A stretch of 5,669 nucleotides of DNA from Planctomycetota bacterium (GTDB taxonomy: Bacteria > Planctomycetota > Phycisphaerae > Sedimentisphaerales > SM23-30), in the NCBI GenBank assembly GCA_029573975.1, contig JAKQBU010000341.1:1-5669 (forward strand), read 5' to 3'. Below, in pieces: positions 5,447-5,669 of the stretch. Each line of letters starts with the position of its first letter. Position 1 is the first letter of the stretch. Made by a program: the position numbers and the translations under genes. Under the pieces are notes generated by a model, which was given only the letters and a program-made list of their open reading frames with translations, made no database searches and was not told where the DNA came from.

Positions 5447-5669
5447 ATGACACCGAAACAGCGTGTATTGACCGCCCTGTCACACCAGCAACCGGATGTT
5501 ACGCCCTGTAATTATATGGGGACGCCGGAGATCGATGAAAAACTGCGGGACCATTTTGCCACCGATTCGATGGATGCCGTGCTGGAGCATCTCGGCACCG
5601 ATCTGCGGTTTATCAACGCCGCCTATATCGGCCCGGAATTGAAAAGGTGGGAGGACGGGCGGTTCGAAA
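5447..5669 (+). CDS. Uroporphyrinogen decarboxylase (URO-D) superfamily protein, N-terminal part (cut by window end)
   Basis: The frame opens at ATG 5447 and is still open at the last base, giving 74 residues. 'MTPKQRVLTALSHQQPDVTP' followed by 'GTPEIDEKLRDHF' is the usual opening of URO-D superfamily proteins of the corrinoid methyltransferase-like (MtaA/CmuA-like) and unassigned groups that are common in Planctomycetota and Lentisphaerota. It is not a good match to the start of true HemE, whose RQAGR motif is not present in this part. There is no signal peptide, so a cytoplasmic location is expected. AAGGA at 5429-5433 stands 13 bases before the ATG, a rather long spacing. The gene begins 40 bases after the glycosidase stop with no terminator visible between them, so co-transcription is likely. 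The substrate cannot be named, because the catalytic and metal-binding part lies outside the window. Confidence 0.85.
   Translation, partial: MTPKQRVLTALSHQQPDVTPCNYMGTPEIDEKLRDHFATDSMDAVLEHLGTDLRFINAAYIGPELKRWEDGRFE

Noticed and set aside
2893..5448. An 851-residue open frame on the minus strand covering the whole glycosidase gene
   Set aside because: Its codons are in register with the glycosidase codons, so it is open only because that gene lacks TTA, CTA and TCA. The translation is rich in Pro, Arg, Gln and Ala with no recognisable domain, while the + strand shows clear NPCBM and GH36 motifs.

Overview
The window reads as a chromosomal fragment of an anaerobic or facultative polysaccharide-degrading bacterium of the PVC group, most likely Planctomycetota class Phycisphaerae (Sedimentisphaerales-like), with Lentisphaerota as the second choice. 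This rests on three protein signatures: a single dockerin repeat with a 'DLNRDCYVNLEDF…DWLKC' ending, a one-domain pseudopilin with a 'FTLVELLVVIAIIAIL' head and a C-terminal 'FFDGHV', and a LamG protein ending in a PEP-CTERM tail. The assignment is by family resemblance only. All genes lie on the + strand.

Layout. 1-834: the 3' end of a secreted LamG protein that continues into a second beta-rich domain and ends in a dockerin repeat. 835-962: a short gap with a strong hairpin. 963-1781: a type II secretion/type IV pilin-like pseudopilin. 1782-1927: an AT-rich gap with a Shine-Dalgarno-like sequence that has no start codon and a perfect 10-bp inverted repeat next to the next ribosome binding site. 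1928-2662: a small secreted LamG protein with a PEP-CTERM anchor; its LamG end is almost the same as that of the first gene. 2663-2916: a clear intrinsic terminator, then a good sigma70-type promoter. 2917-5406: a secreted 829-residue NPCBM plus GH36 alpha-galactosidase-type glycosidase. 5447 to the window end: the start of a uroporphyrinogen-decarboxylase (URO-D) superfamily protein, probably in the same operon as the glycosidase. No intergenic stretch exceeds 300 bases.

How it fits together (inference). The terminator at 2705-2750 and promoter at 2769-2797 divide the window into two transcriptional units. The left unit makes surface or exported carbohydrate-binding proteins and a pseudopilin. 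The right unit makes an exported alpha-galactosidase-like enzyme and a cytoplasmic URO-D-like protein. No RNA gene, CRISPR array, transposase or phage gene was seen. I did not find a convincing new multi-gene system. The most unusual points are the LamG module joined to two different C-terminal sorting signals, the hairpin over the LamG/PEP-CTERM translation start, and the sharply different codon use of the glycosidase gene.
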